Assembly: GCA_019911765.1 (NCBI GenBank)
Contig: JAIOJU010000223.1
Coordinates: 1 to 36,500 of the forward strand
Source: Thiobacillus sp.
Lineage (GTDB): Bacteria > Pseudomonadota > Gammaproteobacteria > Burkholderiales > Thiobacillaceae
Length of the DNA stretch: 36,500 nt
Reading direction: 5' to 3'
In this document: positions 1-8,785 of the stretch, one piece after another
How the letters are laid out: every line of letters starts with the position of its first letter
How positions within the stretch are numbered: position 1 is the stretch's first letter
Notes under the pieces: generated by a model
Database searches by the model: none
Seen by the model: the letters and a program-made list of their open reading frames with translations, nothing else
What the model was told of the DNA's origin: nothing
Program-made: the position numbers and the translations under genes

Positions 1-737
1 TGCGCGCGCGCCTGATCGACCCGCACCCGCACCCACAGGCGCGCCGGATCGGCCAGCCGCAACACCGCCTGTCCAGCCACCACGGTGGCACCCGGCTCGG
101 CTTCACGCGCGGTCACCACGCCATCGATCGGACTCAGCAACCTCAGGCTGTTTTGCAATTGCGCAATACCCCCTAACTCGGCTTGGGCACGCCTGATCTC
201 GCGCTGCGCCCCGGCGGCGTTGGCACGCGCCGCAGCCAGTGCCGCCAGTGCAGCATCGGCTTCATGGCGGCGGCTGTCGGCCATTTCCCTGGCGACGAAA
301 TTCTGCTGGTAGAGCGTCTGGTAACGCGCATGGTTGGCCTGTGCCAGCTTCGCCCGGCTATCCGCCTCGGCAACCTGCGCCTGGGCCGCCAGTTCCGCCT
401 CACGTGCCCGCGCGGCCGCATTACTGGCAGCCTCGGCGCGCTGGCGCAGGTCCACCGGATCGATTTCAGCCAGCAACTGGCCGGCCTTGACCACATCGCC
501 CTGGTCAACCAGCATCCGCAGCACCCGCCCCGCCTGGATCGGGCCGACCGTATAGGCATGCCGGGCCTCTACCGTGCCTATGCCATACACGTCCGGGTTC
601 AGATCGGCGCGCGTGACCGTGGCGAATGCCACCCCCACCGGCGCCAATGGGCCGCGCGTGGTGAGCAGCCAGACAAAGGCCGCCAGAAAGGCCAGCGTCC
701 CGATGACCAGAAACACACTGCGTTTACTGAGTTTCAT
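1..737 (-). CDS. HlyD-family periplasmic adaptor (efflux membrane fusion protein), C-terminus outside window
   Basis: Reverse strand from ATG at 737 reads MKLSKRSVFLVIGTLAFLAAFVWLLTTRGPLAPVGVAFATVTRADLNPDVYGIGTVEARHAYTVGPIQAGRVLRMLVDQGDVVKAGQLLAEIDPVDLRQ: N-terminal TM plus lipoyl-like G-x-V-x2-G-D-x-V-K-x-G-Q-x-L motif; followed by an Ala-rich coiled coil. Confidence 0.88.
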   Translation of the reverse strand, partial: MKLSKRSVFLVIGTLAFLAAFVWLLTTRGPLAPVGVAFATVTRADLNPDVYGIGTVEARHAYTVGPIQAGRVLRMLVDQGDVVKAGQLLAEIDPVDLRQRAEAASNAAARAREAELAAQAQVAEADSRAKLAQANHARYQTLYQQNFVAREMADSRRHEADAALAALAAARANAAGAQREIRRAQAELGGIAQLQNSLRLLSPIDGVVTAREAEPGATVVAGQAVLRLADPARLWVRVRVDQARA

Positions 738-749
738 GATGGGGGCAAA

Positions 750-1229
750 TCAGTGATTGTTGGTCAAGACAGGCCCCTGAATCTGATAAGTCGCATGGCA
801 ACTGGCACAGTTCTTCAGGGTGGCGGACAGCTGGTTCAGGGTATGGCCCACATCCTTCAGGGTTTCTGCGTCCATTGCCATCTGGTCGAAACCACCATGC
901 ACCGCCGCACCCAGTTGCCTGAATTCCTGCGGCAGCTTGGCGCGCAATGCCGGCGGCACCTCATGCACCATTTTCTGGCCCAGGTTGCGCGCTGCATCCG
1001 CTGCCGCCTGCATGTCCTGTTTGCTCAGCGAATACGTCATTTTCTGCACGCCATCCAGGAACAGGCGCATTTCTTCCAGAATCATCATGCGCTCGTCCGG
1101 CGTCAGCTTCAGCACTGCGCGGTTGTCAGCAGCCGGGGCATGGCCATGATGATCATGGCTTTCCTCGGCGTATGCAGCACCTGGATTGAGACACAGCAGG
1201 GAGATCATGGCGGCGTGGCGAATTTTCAT
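750..1229 (-). CDS. Secreted c-type cytochrome (one CASCH heme motif) with His-rich N-terminus
   Basis: MKIRHAAMISLLCLNPGAAYAEESHDHHGHAP... signal peptide, then C-A-S-C-H near the C-terminus; start overlaps tetR stop (ATGA). Confidence 0.85.
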   Translation of the reverse strand: MKIRHAAMISLLCLNPGAAYAEESHDHHGHAPAADNRAVLKLTPDERMMILEEMRLFLDGVQKMTYSLSKQDMQAAADAARNLGQKMVHEVPPALRAKLPQEFRQLGAAVHGGFDQMAMDAETLKDVGHTLNQLSATLKNCASCHATYQIQGPVLTNNH

Positions 1230-1873
1230 GAGGGGCTTTCTTGGGAGGGTTGTTGACGGATGGCCTGCAGGTAAACCGGAAACGTACGGGCAGCTTCTTT
1301 CTCGATGGCACGCCGGCCGCGCAAAATTGAGGATTGCAGCACCAGCCCCTGGACCATGCCGATGTACAGCGTGGCGGCGGCGTGGGTATCGAGGTCGGCG
1401 CGCGCCAGACCCTGTGCCTGGGCATCGGTCAGCAGGCCGGCGATCTTCGCCTCGTAGCCCAGCATGATTTCGGTTACCAGTTGGCGCAGCATGGCATTGC
1501 GGCCATGCAGGTGCCTCGAGGTCAGCACGCGCGGGATGGCGGGATGACCGGCTATGAATTCGATGTGGGCAAAAAACATGCGCTGCAGCGCGTCCAGCGG
1601 GTCGCGCCCCTGTGCCGCAGCGTGCCCCAAGACCGCCATCAGGCGGTCGCGCACCCACTGCATCACCGCCAGCCAGATGGCATCCTTGCTGGCGAAATGG
1701 CGAAATACCGCGCCCTGCGTCACCCCCATCGCTTCCGCCATGTCCTGAGTGGTGACGTCATCGACGCCCTGTTTGTCGGCCAGTTCCAGCGTGACGCGGA
1801 TGATTTCCTCGCGCCGCTCGTCTGCACCCAGTCGTTTGCGCTGGGGTTGATTGAACTCGGGTTCGCTGGACAT
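1226..1873 (-). CDS. TetR/AcrR family transcriptional regulator
   Basis: MSSEPEFNQPQRKRLGADERREEIIRVTLELADKQGVDDVTTQDMAEAMGVTQGAVFRHFASKDAIW: classic TetR HTH. Confidence 0.93.
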   Translation of the reverse strand: MSSEPEFNQPQRKRLGADERREEIIRVTLELADKQGVDDVTTQDMAEAMGVTQGAVFRHFASKDAIWLAVMQWVRDRLMAVLGHAAAQGRDPLDALQRMFFAHIEFIAGHPAIPRVLTSRHLHGRNAMLRQLVTEIMLGYEAKIAGLLTDAQAQGLARADLDTHAAATLYIGMVQGLVLQSSILRGRRAIEKEAARTFPVYLQAIRQQPSQESPS

Positions 1874-1892
1874 GATTCAATCTTTACCAAGA

Positions 1893-1908
1893 TAGTGATT
1901 GATTACTA
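1893..1908. promoter_or_regulatory. Candidate TetR operator (imperfect palindrome TAGTGATTGATTACTA)
   Basis: Imperfect dyad about 20 bp upstream of the tetR start codon in an AT-rich intergenic region. Confidence 0.45.
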
Positions 1909-1956
1909 CCTTAATTTCATCGCGAACAAAGGTCAAGCCCCAAATCGGCTACCCGT

Positions 1957-3303
1957 TCAAACGTCAGGATGATCGAGACAAACCAGTAATGTCTGCGCCA
2001 GGTCGCGCACCTCGTCGGCGCCCGTGACGTAAGGCGGCATGACATAGACCGTGCCGCCGATCGGGCGGATGAACACCCCATGCGCCAGCGCCATCTGATG
2101 AAAGCGCGCAGCAAAGCCCGGCTGGGCGTCCGCCACATCGAACGCCCAGATCATGCCGCGCTGACGAAAATGGCGGATGCGTGGGTGAGCGGCCACTTCG
2201 GCCAGAAGCTTCGTGAATTGGTCAGCCTTCTCGCGATTGGCGGCGATGATGCCATCCGACTCGAAGATATCCAGCACCGCCAGCGCCGCCCGGCAGGCCA
2301 GCGGATTGCCGGTGTAGGAGTGCGAATGCAGAAAGCCTTGCGCCGTGGCATCGCCGTAAAAAGCAGCATAGACCGCTTCGGTCGTCAGCACGGCAGACAA
2401 CGGCAGGTAGCCCCCGGTAATGCCTTTGGACAGGCAGATGAAATCGGGCTTGACTGTTTTAATGCCCGCTCCTGCAAGCGAGAGCGGGGGCGCCTGCTCG
2501 CACGCGAACATCGTCCCGGTACGACCAAAGCCAACGGCTATCTCGTCGGCGATCAAGTGCACGCCGTATTGGTCGCAGAGTTCGCGTGCCCGGCTCAAGT
2601 ACAGCGGGTGATACATCGCCATGCCGGCCGCGCCCTGCACCAGCGGTTCGATGATAAAGGCCGCGGTGCTGGCGGCGTGTTCTGCCAGATGCGCTTCCAG
2701 CGCCGCAGCGCAACGCAGGGCAAAGGCCTCGGCCGATTCGCCCGGCTCGGCCAGTCGCGCATCCGGCGTCGGCACCTGCACCGAGTGCCGCAGCAGCGGT
2801 TCGTAGGTGCGCTTGAACAGCGGAATATCGGTCACCGACAGCGCGCCCACGGTTTCGCCGTGGTAGCCGTTTTTCAGGCTGATGAATTCATTCTTTTCCG
2901 CCTGGCCAGCGTTGCGCCAGTAGTGAGCGCTCATTTTCAGCGCAATTTCCGTGGCGGAAGACCCGTCCGACCCATAGAACGCATGCCCCAGCCCGGTCAG
3001 CTGCGCCAGCCGTTCGGACAACTCCACCACAGGGGCATGGGTCGCGCCAGCCAGCATCACATGCTCGATCCTGCCAAGCTGGTCAGTGATCGCGGCGTTG
3101 ATGCGCGGATTGCAATGGCCGAACAGATTGACCCACCAGCTCGAAATCGCATCCAGGTAGCGACGGCCATCCGGATCGATCAGCCACGGCCCCTCGCCAC
3201 GCGCGATGGCCAGCGGCGGGTTGGCTTCCAACTGCTTCATCTGGGTGCAGGGGTGCCAGACGGCGGCGCGGGTTCGGCTTAAAAGATCGTCGTCGGTCGC
3301 CAT
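1957..3303 (-). CDS. bioA: Adenosylmethionine-8-amino-7-oxononanoate aminotransferase
   Basis: MATDDDLLSRTRAAVWHPCTQMKQLE... WHPCTQM, SSWWVNLFGHCNP, YGSDGSSATEIALKM, LIADEIAVGFGRTG, CLSKGITGGYLPLS, HSHSYTGNPLACRAAL are typical BioA motifs; the ORF-track start at 3396 is probably too long. Confidence 0.94.
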   Translation of the reverse strand: MATDDDLLSRTRAAVWHPCTQMKQLEANPPLAIARGEGPWLIDPDGRRYLDAISSWWVNLFGHCNPRINAAITDQLGRIEHVMLAGATHAPVVELSERLAQLTGLGHAFYGSDGSSATEIALKMSAHYWRNAGQAEKNEFISLKNGYHGETVGALSVTDIPLFKRTYEPLLRHSVQVPTPDARLAEPGESAEAFALRCAAALEAHLAEHAASTAAFIIEPLVQGAAGMAMYHPLYLSRARELCDQYGVHLIADEIAVGFGRTGTMFACEQAPPLSLAGAGIKTVKPDFICLSKGITGGYLPLSAVLTTEAVYAAFYGDATAQGFLHSHSYTGNPLACRAALAVLDIFESDGIIAANREKADQFTKLLAEVAAHPRIRHFRQRGMIWAFDVADAQPGFAARFHQMALAHGVFIRPIGGTVYVMPPYVTGADEVRDLAQTLLVCLDHPDV

Positions 3304-3533
3304 GAGATTTGATAGCCCTGTGTCCATTTGGTGTTGTAGGTGGCAAAACCCATTTGAATATGTATATCGTTCGGTTTGAAATCCTGGCCGAATCACCTGG
3401 TTTGGGGGTCATTGGCTGCCGGTTTTTTTCACGGGGACCGATGAGGGGCCAAATTCCAATCCGCCGCCCTGGTCAACCGCTTTGCCATACATGATGATGG
3501 AAACGGGGCCGCAAGACACGTAACCGCGCCGCA

Positions 3534-4763
3534 TCAGGATGTGGCCAGTGCGCTGTCCAGAAGCTCGACCCAGTGCCGTACCGGAATCGAACTTCCCGAT
3601 TGCAGATGGGTGAGGCAGCCAATATTGGCGGTAACGATCAACTCGGGTTGCCCGGCTTGCAGGTGATTCAATTTGCGGGTCTTGAGCGCACCAGCAATCT
3701 CGGGTTGCAGGAGGGAATAGGTGCCGGCCGAGCCGCAGCACAGGTGTTTTTCAGCCACGGCCGTGAGTTCGAACCCGGCTTGCGCCAGCAATGTCTCGAC
3801 GCCGCCGCTGAGCTTTTGCCCGTGTTGCAGGGTGCAGGGCGGATGGTAGGCAATGCGTTTGGGCATGGCGCAGGTGCCGAGCTGCTTCAAGGCATCGGCT
3901 TCCGCCACCAGTATTTCGGAAATGTCCCTGGTCGCGGCGGATACGCGGGTGGCCTTGTCTGCATACGCCGGGTCGTCGCGCAGCAGCCAGCCGTAATCCT
4001 TCACCATCACGCCGCAGCCCGATGCCGTCATGACGATGGCTTCGACGCCGGCATCGAGATGCGGAATCCAGGCGTCGATGTTGCGGCGCATCGCGACCAG
4101 GCTGTCGTCGCGATCGTTGAGGTGATGCGCGACCGCGCCGCAGCATCCCGCCTCTGCGGCGGTAATGAGCGAAATGCCGATGCGGTCGAGTACACGCGCG
4201 GTGGCGGCGTTGATGTTGGGCTTGAGGCCGGGCTGGACGCAGCCTTCGAGCACGAGCATTTTCCGTGCATGGTGCGGCGCCGGCCAGGTGCCCGAATCCT
4301 CGGCGGCGGGGATGCGCGCCTGCAGAAAGCCCGGCATCAGGCCACGCACGCTCTGACCAAGCTTCAGCGCGGTGTTGAACAGCAGCGGCGACAGCAGCCC
4401 CGTTTTGATGGCGGCCCGGGTGGCGGCCTCGCGCGGGCTGCGGCCCACTTTTTCCTCGACGATGTGGCGCCCGATGTCGAGCAGCCTGCCGTATTCCACG
4501 CCCGATGGGCAGGTGGTTTCACAGTTGCGGCAGGTCAGGCAGCGGTCGAGATGCTGCTGGGTCCTGGCGGTGGGGGTGGCGCCTTCCAGCACCTGCTTCA
4601 TCAGGTAAATACGGCCGCGCGGCGAATCGAGTTCGTTGCCGAGAATCTGATAGGTGGGACAGGTGGCGAGACAGAATCCGCAATGCACGCAGTTGCGCAA
4701 AATGCGTTCGGCAGTGTCACCTTCGGCGGTGTTGCGAAAGGAGTCGGCAAGAGTCGTTTGCAT
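3534..4763 (-). CDS. glcF: Glycolate oxidase iron-sulfur subunit
   Basis: Two ferredoxin-like clusters CVHCGFCLATCPTYQ and CLTCRNCETTCPSGV plus CCG motifs; adjacent to glcDE. Confidence 0.94.
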   Translation of the reverse strand: MQTTLADSFRNTAEGDTAERILRNCVHCGFCLATCPTYQILGNELDSPRGRIYLMKQVLEGATPTARTQQHLDRCLTCRNCETTCPSGVEYGRLLDIGRHIVEEKVGRSPREAATRAAIKTGLLSPLLFNTALKLGQSVRGLMPGFLQARIPAAEDSGTWPAPHHARKMLVLEGCVQPGLKPNINAATARVLDRIGISLITAAEAGCCGAVAHHLNDRDDSLVAMRRNIDAWIPHLDAGVEAIVMTASGCGVMVKDYGWLLRDDPAYADKATRVSAATRDISEILVAEADALKQLGTCAMPKRIAYHPPCTLQHGQKLSGGVETLLAQAGFELTAVAEKHLCCGSAGTYSLLQPEIAGALKTRKLNHLQAGQPELIVTANIGCLTHLQSGSSIPVRHWVELLDSALATS

Positions 4764-4780
4764 ATCAGGCCAGGCGCAAG

Positions 4781-5845
4781 TCAGAAATCCGGGTAGAGCC
4801 GTCCGCGGTTGAGGATGCCCCTGGGGTCGAAGCGTTGCTTCAGATTGCGATGCAGGGTCAGCAGGGCGGGTGTCAGCGGAGCGAATGCGCCATCAAGTGG
4901 TGCCTTGCCACGGAACAGCGTGGCATGGCCGCCGCACCGCTGGGCGTGTTCACGCAACGTCGCGGCGGGCAAATCGCTCACCAGCCAGCGTACTGCGCCA
5001 CCCCATTCGATCCATTGCGCGTCGCCCAGATTAAGTGGTGGCGCGGTGGGTTTGACCGACAGCCGCCACAGGCTTTGATTCAGGGTCGATGGACGCTTGT
5101 CGAAAAATGGTGTCGACTGGTCGCGCAGGCGCTGCCAGAAGGCGCTGGCCTCTTTCAGCGTTTCGCCACCGAGCCTGGACTGGGCGGCATGCACGGCTGA
5201 CGGTGCACCCGACAGGCGCACCGTCAGCAGACCGGCATGCCAGCTGCTGGCCGACAGCGGCAAGGGCTGTCCGGCCCACTGGTTCATCTTCTCGATGGCG
5301 GCCGCTTCGCCCAGCTCGAATTGCAGGGTGGCCTGTGCCGCAGGTTGCGGCAACACTTTCAGCGACACTTCCGTAATCAGCCCGAGCGTGCCCATCGCGC
5401 CGACCATCAGGCGCGACACGTCATAGCCGGCGACGTTCTTGATCACCTGGCCGCCGAAGCGCAGCGGCTGGCCGGTGCCGTCGATCATGCGCACCCCGAG
5501 CACGAAGTCGCGCGCAGCGCCGGCATAGGGGCGGCGCGGACCGGAGAGGCCGGCGGCGATGCTGCCGCCAAGCGTGGCCGGTCCGCCGAAGTGCGGCGGC
5601 TCGAACGCCAGCATCTGGTTCTGTTCGCCGAGCAGGGCTTCAATTTCTGCCAGCGGCGTACCGGCGCGCGCGGTCAGCACCAGCTCCTTCGGCTGGTAGT
5701 CCACCACGCCATTGAGCGCACGCGTGGCGAGAACCTCGCCTTCATCGGCGTTGCCATAGAAGGTCTTGCTGCCGCCGCCCTGAAGAATGAGCGGCAGGTT
5801 GTCTGCATGTGCGGCGCGGATGCGCTCGATCAGGGTGTCCAGCAT
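4781..5845 (-). CDS. glcE: Glycolate oxidase FAD-binding subunit
   Basis: MLDTLIERIRAAHADNLPLILQGGGSKTFYG... FEPPHFGGPATLGGSIAAGLSGPRRPYAGAARDFVLGVRMIDGTGQPLRFGGQVIKNVAGYDVSRLMVGAMGTLGLI; start overlaps glcD stop. Confidence 0.94.
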   Translation of the reverse strand: MLDTLIERIRAAHADNLPLILQGGGSKTFYGNADEGEVLATRALNGVVDYQPKELVLTARAGTPLAEIEALLGEQNQMLAFEPPHFGGPATLGGSIAAGLSGPRRPYAGAARDFVLGVRMIDGTGQPLRFGGQVIKNVAGYDVSRLMVGAMGTLGLITEVSLKVLPQPAAQATLQFELGEAAAIEKMNQWAGQPLPLSASSWHAGLLTVRLSGAPSAVHAAQSRLGGETLKEASAFWQRLRDQSTPFFDKRPSTLNQSLWRLSVKPTAPPLNLGDAQWIEWGGAVRWLVSDLPAATLREHAQRCGGHATLFRGKAPLDGAFAPLTPALLTLHRNLKQRFDPRGILNRGRLYPDF

Positions 5846-7299
5846 CAGAACCTCGGCAACTCGGGATGCGGCAACTGGCCGCCCTTGATGTGCATCGCGC
5901 CCCACTCGGCGCAGCGGTGCAGTTCGGGTATCGCCTTGCCGGGATTGAGCAGCGTGTCCGGGTCGAACGCGGCCTTCACGTCGTGGAATCGCATCAGTTC
6001 CGGCGTGCTGAATTGCGTGCACATCTGGTTGATCTTTTCCAGCCCGACACCATGCTCGCCGGTGATGGTGCCGCCTACCTCCACGCACAGTTCGAGGATC
6101 TTGCCGCCGAAATCTTCGGCCTTGTGCAATTCGCCCGGCGTGTTGGCATCGAACAGAATCAGCGGATGCAGGTTGCCGTCGCCGGCGTGGAATACGTTGG
6201 CCACCGCCAGGCCATATTCGGCGCTCATCTCGCTGATGCGTTTCAGCACGTGCGGCAGCTGCGCGCGCGGAATGGTGCCATCCATGCAGTAATAATCGGG
6301 CGCGAGACGCCCCACCGCCGGGAATGCGGCCTTGCGCCCGGCCCAGAACCGGAGCCGCTGTTCCTCGCTGTCGGCGGTGCGGATCTCGGTCGCCCCGGCA
6401 GCGGCAAGCACCTCGCGCACGGTGAAAATGTCGTCCGACACTTCCTCGTTGACGCCGTCCACTTCGCATAGCAGCAGCGCTTCGCAGTCGAGTGGATAGC
6501 CGGCGTGGACGAAGGCTTCGGCGGCCTGGATGGCAAGCCGGTCCATCATTTCCAGCCCGGCTGGAATCACCCCGGCGGCGATGATGTTGCCGACGGCTGC
6601 GCCCGCTTTTGCGATGTCGTCGAATGCAGCCAGCACCACCTGCGCCCGGTCGGGACGTGGCAGCAACTTGACCGTGACTTCGGTGATGACCGCGAGCATG
6701 CCTTCCGAGCCGGTCATCAGCGCAAGCAGGTCGTAGCCCGGGCTGTCGAGCGCATCGCTGCCGATTTCGAGCAGCTGGCCGTCGATGGTCCAGGCACGCA
6801 GCTTGAGAATGTTGTGCACGGTGAGGCCATATTTCAGGCAGTGCACGCCGCCGGAGTTTTCCGCTACGTTGCCGCCGATCGAGCAGGCAATCTGCGACGA
6901 GGGGTCGGGCGCGTAATACAGGTTGTACTCGGCCGCGGCTTCGGAAATCGCGAGGTTGCGTACGCCGGGCTGCACCACCGCCGTGCGGGCGAGTGGATCA
7001 ATCTGCCGGATCTGGTTGAGTTTGGCCAGCACCAGCAGCACCGCGCCATCGATCGGCAGTGCGCCCGCAGCGAGGCCGGTACCGGCGCCGCGCGCGACCA
7101 CGGCAATCCTGTGTGCGTGGCATAGCTGCAGGATCGCCGCCACCTGCGCCTCGTTTTCCGGCAGCACCACCACATCGGGGATGTTGCGATAGGCCGAGAG
7201 GCCATCGGACTCGAACGGCACCAGATCCTCGCGCTCGTGGAGCAGGCTGTGTGACGGCAACAGATTGCGCAACTGTGACAGGAAAGCGGGGCTGAGCAT
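5845..7299 (-). CDS. glcD: Glycolate oxidase FAD-linked subunit
   Basis: VARGAGTGLAAGALP, IGGNVAENSGGVHCLKYGLTVHNIL, NVFHAGDGNLHPLILFD, GGTITGEHGVGLEK motifs. Confidence 0.95.
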   Translation of the reverse strand: MLSPAFLSQLRNLLPSHSLLHEREDLVPFESDGLSAYRNIPDVVVLPENEAQVAAILQLCHAHRIAVVARGAGTGLAAGALPIDGAVLLVLAKLNQIRQIDPLARTAVVQPGVRNLAISEAAAEYNLYYAPDPSSQIACSIGGNVAENSGGVHCLKYGLTVHNILKLRAWTIDGQLLEIGSDALDSPGYDLLALMTGSEGMLAVITEVTVKLLPRPDRAQVVLAAFDDIAKAGAAVGNIIAAGVIPAGLEMMDRLAIQAAEAFVHAGYPLDCEALLLCEVDGVNEEVSDDIFTVREVLAAAGATEIRTADSEEQRLRFWAGRKAAFPAVGRLAPDYYCMDGTIPRAQLPHVLKRISEMSAEYGLAVANVFHAGDGNLHPLILFDANTPGELHKAEDFGGKILELCVEVGGTITGEHGVGLEKINQMCTQFSTPELMRFHDVKAAFDPDTLLNPGKAIPELHRCAEWGAMHIKGGQLPHPELPRF

Positions 7300-7316
7300 G
7301 GCGGGGTATCAAACGG

Positions 7317-8651
7317 TCAGGCTGCGAGTTTAGCCGGGCTTGCCTGTGCGTGCGAGGGCGCCAGGCGCCGGTAGGCTTCTGCAAGCGCATCGTCGCCGCC
7401 GACGTTGCCGGGGAAAATCACCACCGGCAACGTCGGCAGGCGGTGCCACGGCGGTGTCTGCACCACGGTGACGCCAGGCAGGATCTGCCCCAGCACGCGC
7501 GAGGCGGTCAGCGCCAGCCCGCTGGAAAGCACGTCGTTGGACGTGATGCCGCCCTTGCTGATGAGAAAGCCGAGCGTTTCCGGCAGCCGCCGGACCACGT
7601 CCATCAGCGTGCCGGACACCGCCTCGCCGAACGCCAGCCGTTCGGCCACACTGGCGAACTGGCGCTCGGCACGGCTGGTGAACACCACCGGCGTGAGGCC
7701 GCGTGCGTGGGCGTGGGCGATGCTTGCCGTTAACGCTTCCACCACCTCGGCGCGTGCAGCCGGCAAGCGCGCGACATCAAGCGGCAGGCCGACCACGCCG
7801 CGTTGTTTCAGCAGCACCGTCAACTGGGCCGTGGTTTTGGCAACGTGGGAGCCGACGATGATGACGCCGGGTTGGCGGTCGCGCACGAGCGAGGCAAACG
7901 CTTCGGCAGCCACCGGTTGTGGCGGCAGTTTCGCCAGCGCAGTAAGCAGTGAGGCCGCGCTGCGAAACAGCAGGCGTTTGCCGGTACCGGCTGCTTTCAA
8001 TACGGCATCGGCAAACCGTTGGTAGTCGGCTGCGGTTTCACCGTCGACCACGCCGACAGTGTTGTCGTGCAGTGCGGCAAGCCAGGCGTCTGTCTTGTCA
8101 GTGTGCAGATCGGCCAGCGTCAGGCGCCGCACTGAATCGGACGTGACGCGGCCAGCGGTTTTTTCCGCCACGTAGTCCGGCAGATAGGCGGTGCGATAGC
8201 CGAACACCGAGTCACGCGCGAATTCGGTTTCGTGGGTGGGCACCGGTTTGCCGTCGACCATCAGATAGTGCGTGCTGTCACGGGTGATGCGCCCGCCTTC
8301 GAAAAAAGCGGGCGTCAGCAGGGTGGCGTCGAAGGGGCCGAGCCATTCGCTCATCACGTCGGTTTCCACCGGATAGTGGCCGCGCAGGGTGGAATCCGAA
8401 CGCGACACGAACAGCACCGGACCGGCGTAGTCGGCGAGCGCGGTCTTGAGGTTGACGCAGACTTCGCGGGTGACCGCGGCGGCGCGCGCGGCATCCATCC
8501 CGCGCGTATTGGTGAGGACGAAGAACAGCGGCGCGGCATCGGCCAGCGCCGTTTTCAGCGTAGCGACATCCCAGCGGGTAAGCAGCAGGCAGGAATGCAC
8601 GGTCTGCGAGCCGGTCGGGTCATCGTCGAGAACAATTATTTTCGGATTCAT
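7317..8651 (-). CDS. Four-carbon acid sugar kinase family protein (DUF1537; OtnK/DtnK/DenK-like)
   Basis: MNPKIIVLDDDPTGSQTVHSCLLLTRWD N-terminus (LDDDPTG), FVSRSDSTLRGHYPVE, FLISKGGITSNDVL. Confidence 0.87.
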   Translation of the reverse strand: MNPKIIVLDDDPTGSQTVHSCLLLTRWDVATLKTALADAAPLFFVLTNTRGMDAARAAAVTREVCVNLKTALADYAGPVLFVSRSDSTLRGHYPVETDVMSEWLGPFDATLLTPAFFEGGRITRDSTHYLMVDGKPVPTHETEFARDSVFGYRTAYLPDYVAEKTAGRVTSDSVRRLTLADLHTDKTDAWLAALHDNTVGVVDGETAADYQRFADAVLKAAGTGKRLLFRSAASLLTALAKLPPQPVAAEAFASLVRDRQPGVIIVGSHVAKTTAQLTVLLKQRGVVGLPLDVARLPAARAEVVEALTASIAHAHARGLTPVVFTSRAERQFASVAERLAFGEAVSGTLMDVVRRLPETLGFLISKGGITSNDVLSSGLALTASRVLGQILPGVTVVQTPPWHRLPTLPVVIFPGNVGGDDALAEAYRRLAPSHAQASPAKLAA

Positions 8652-8660
8652 GGTGAAAAC

Positions 8661-8785
8661 CTTTTTTTGTCCGCGAAGGACGCGAAGGGGCGCGAAGGAA
8701 AATCAAGGAAATGATCTTGGATTAAGACTTCGACACTATTTTGTTTTCTTCGCGTTTCTTCGCGTCCTTCGCGGATAAAGTTTTT
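8661..8785. repeat. Long inverted-repeat intergenic element, CGCGAAGG family, copy 1
   Basis: Left arm TTTGTCCGCGAAGGACGCGAAGGGGCGCGAAGGAAAA and right arm TTTTCTTCGCGTTTCTTCGCGTCCTTCGCGGATAAAG; related copy at 24562-24644. Confidence 0.8.

Noticed and set aside
183-1256. 357-aa plus-strand ORF
   Set aside because: Antisense to hlyD, the cytochrome gene and tetR, which carry recognisable motifs; GC-rich antisense artefact.
750-1658. 302-aa minus-strand ORF start at 1658
   Set aside because: Upstream part is out of frame within tetR; real start is MKIRHAAM at 1229.
2080-3282. 400-aa plus-strand ORF
   Set aside because: Antisense to bioA; Arg/His/Gln-rich composition typical of a shadow frame.
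3409-3533. Possible ~41-aa ORF MRRGYVSCGPVSIIMYGKAVDQGGGLEFGPSSVPVKKTGSQ between glcF and bioA
   Set aside because: No SD, family or second copy to support it; could be decayed sequence.
3573-4796. 407-aa plus-strand ORF
   Set aside because: Antisense to glcF with its Fe-S motifs.
4781-6469. 562-aa minus-strand ORF start at 6469
   Set aside because: Only the portion from 5845 (MLDTLIERIRAAH) is GlcE; the upstream part is an out-of-frame read through glcD.
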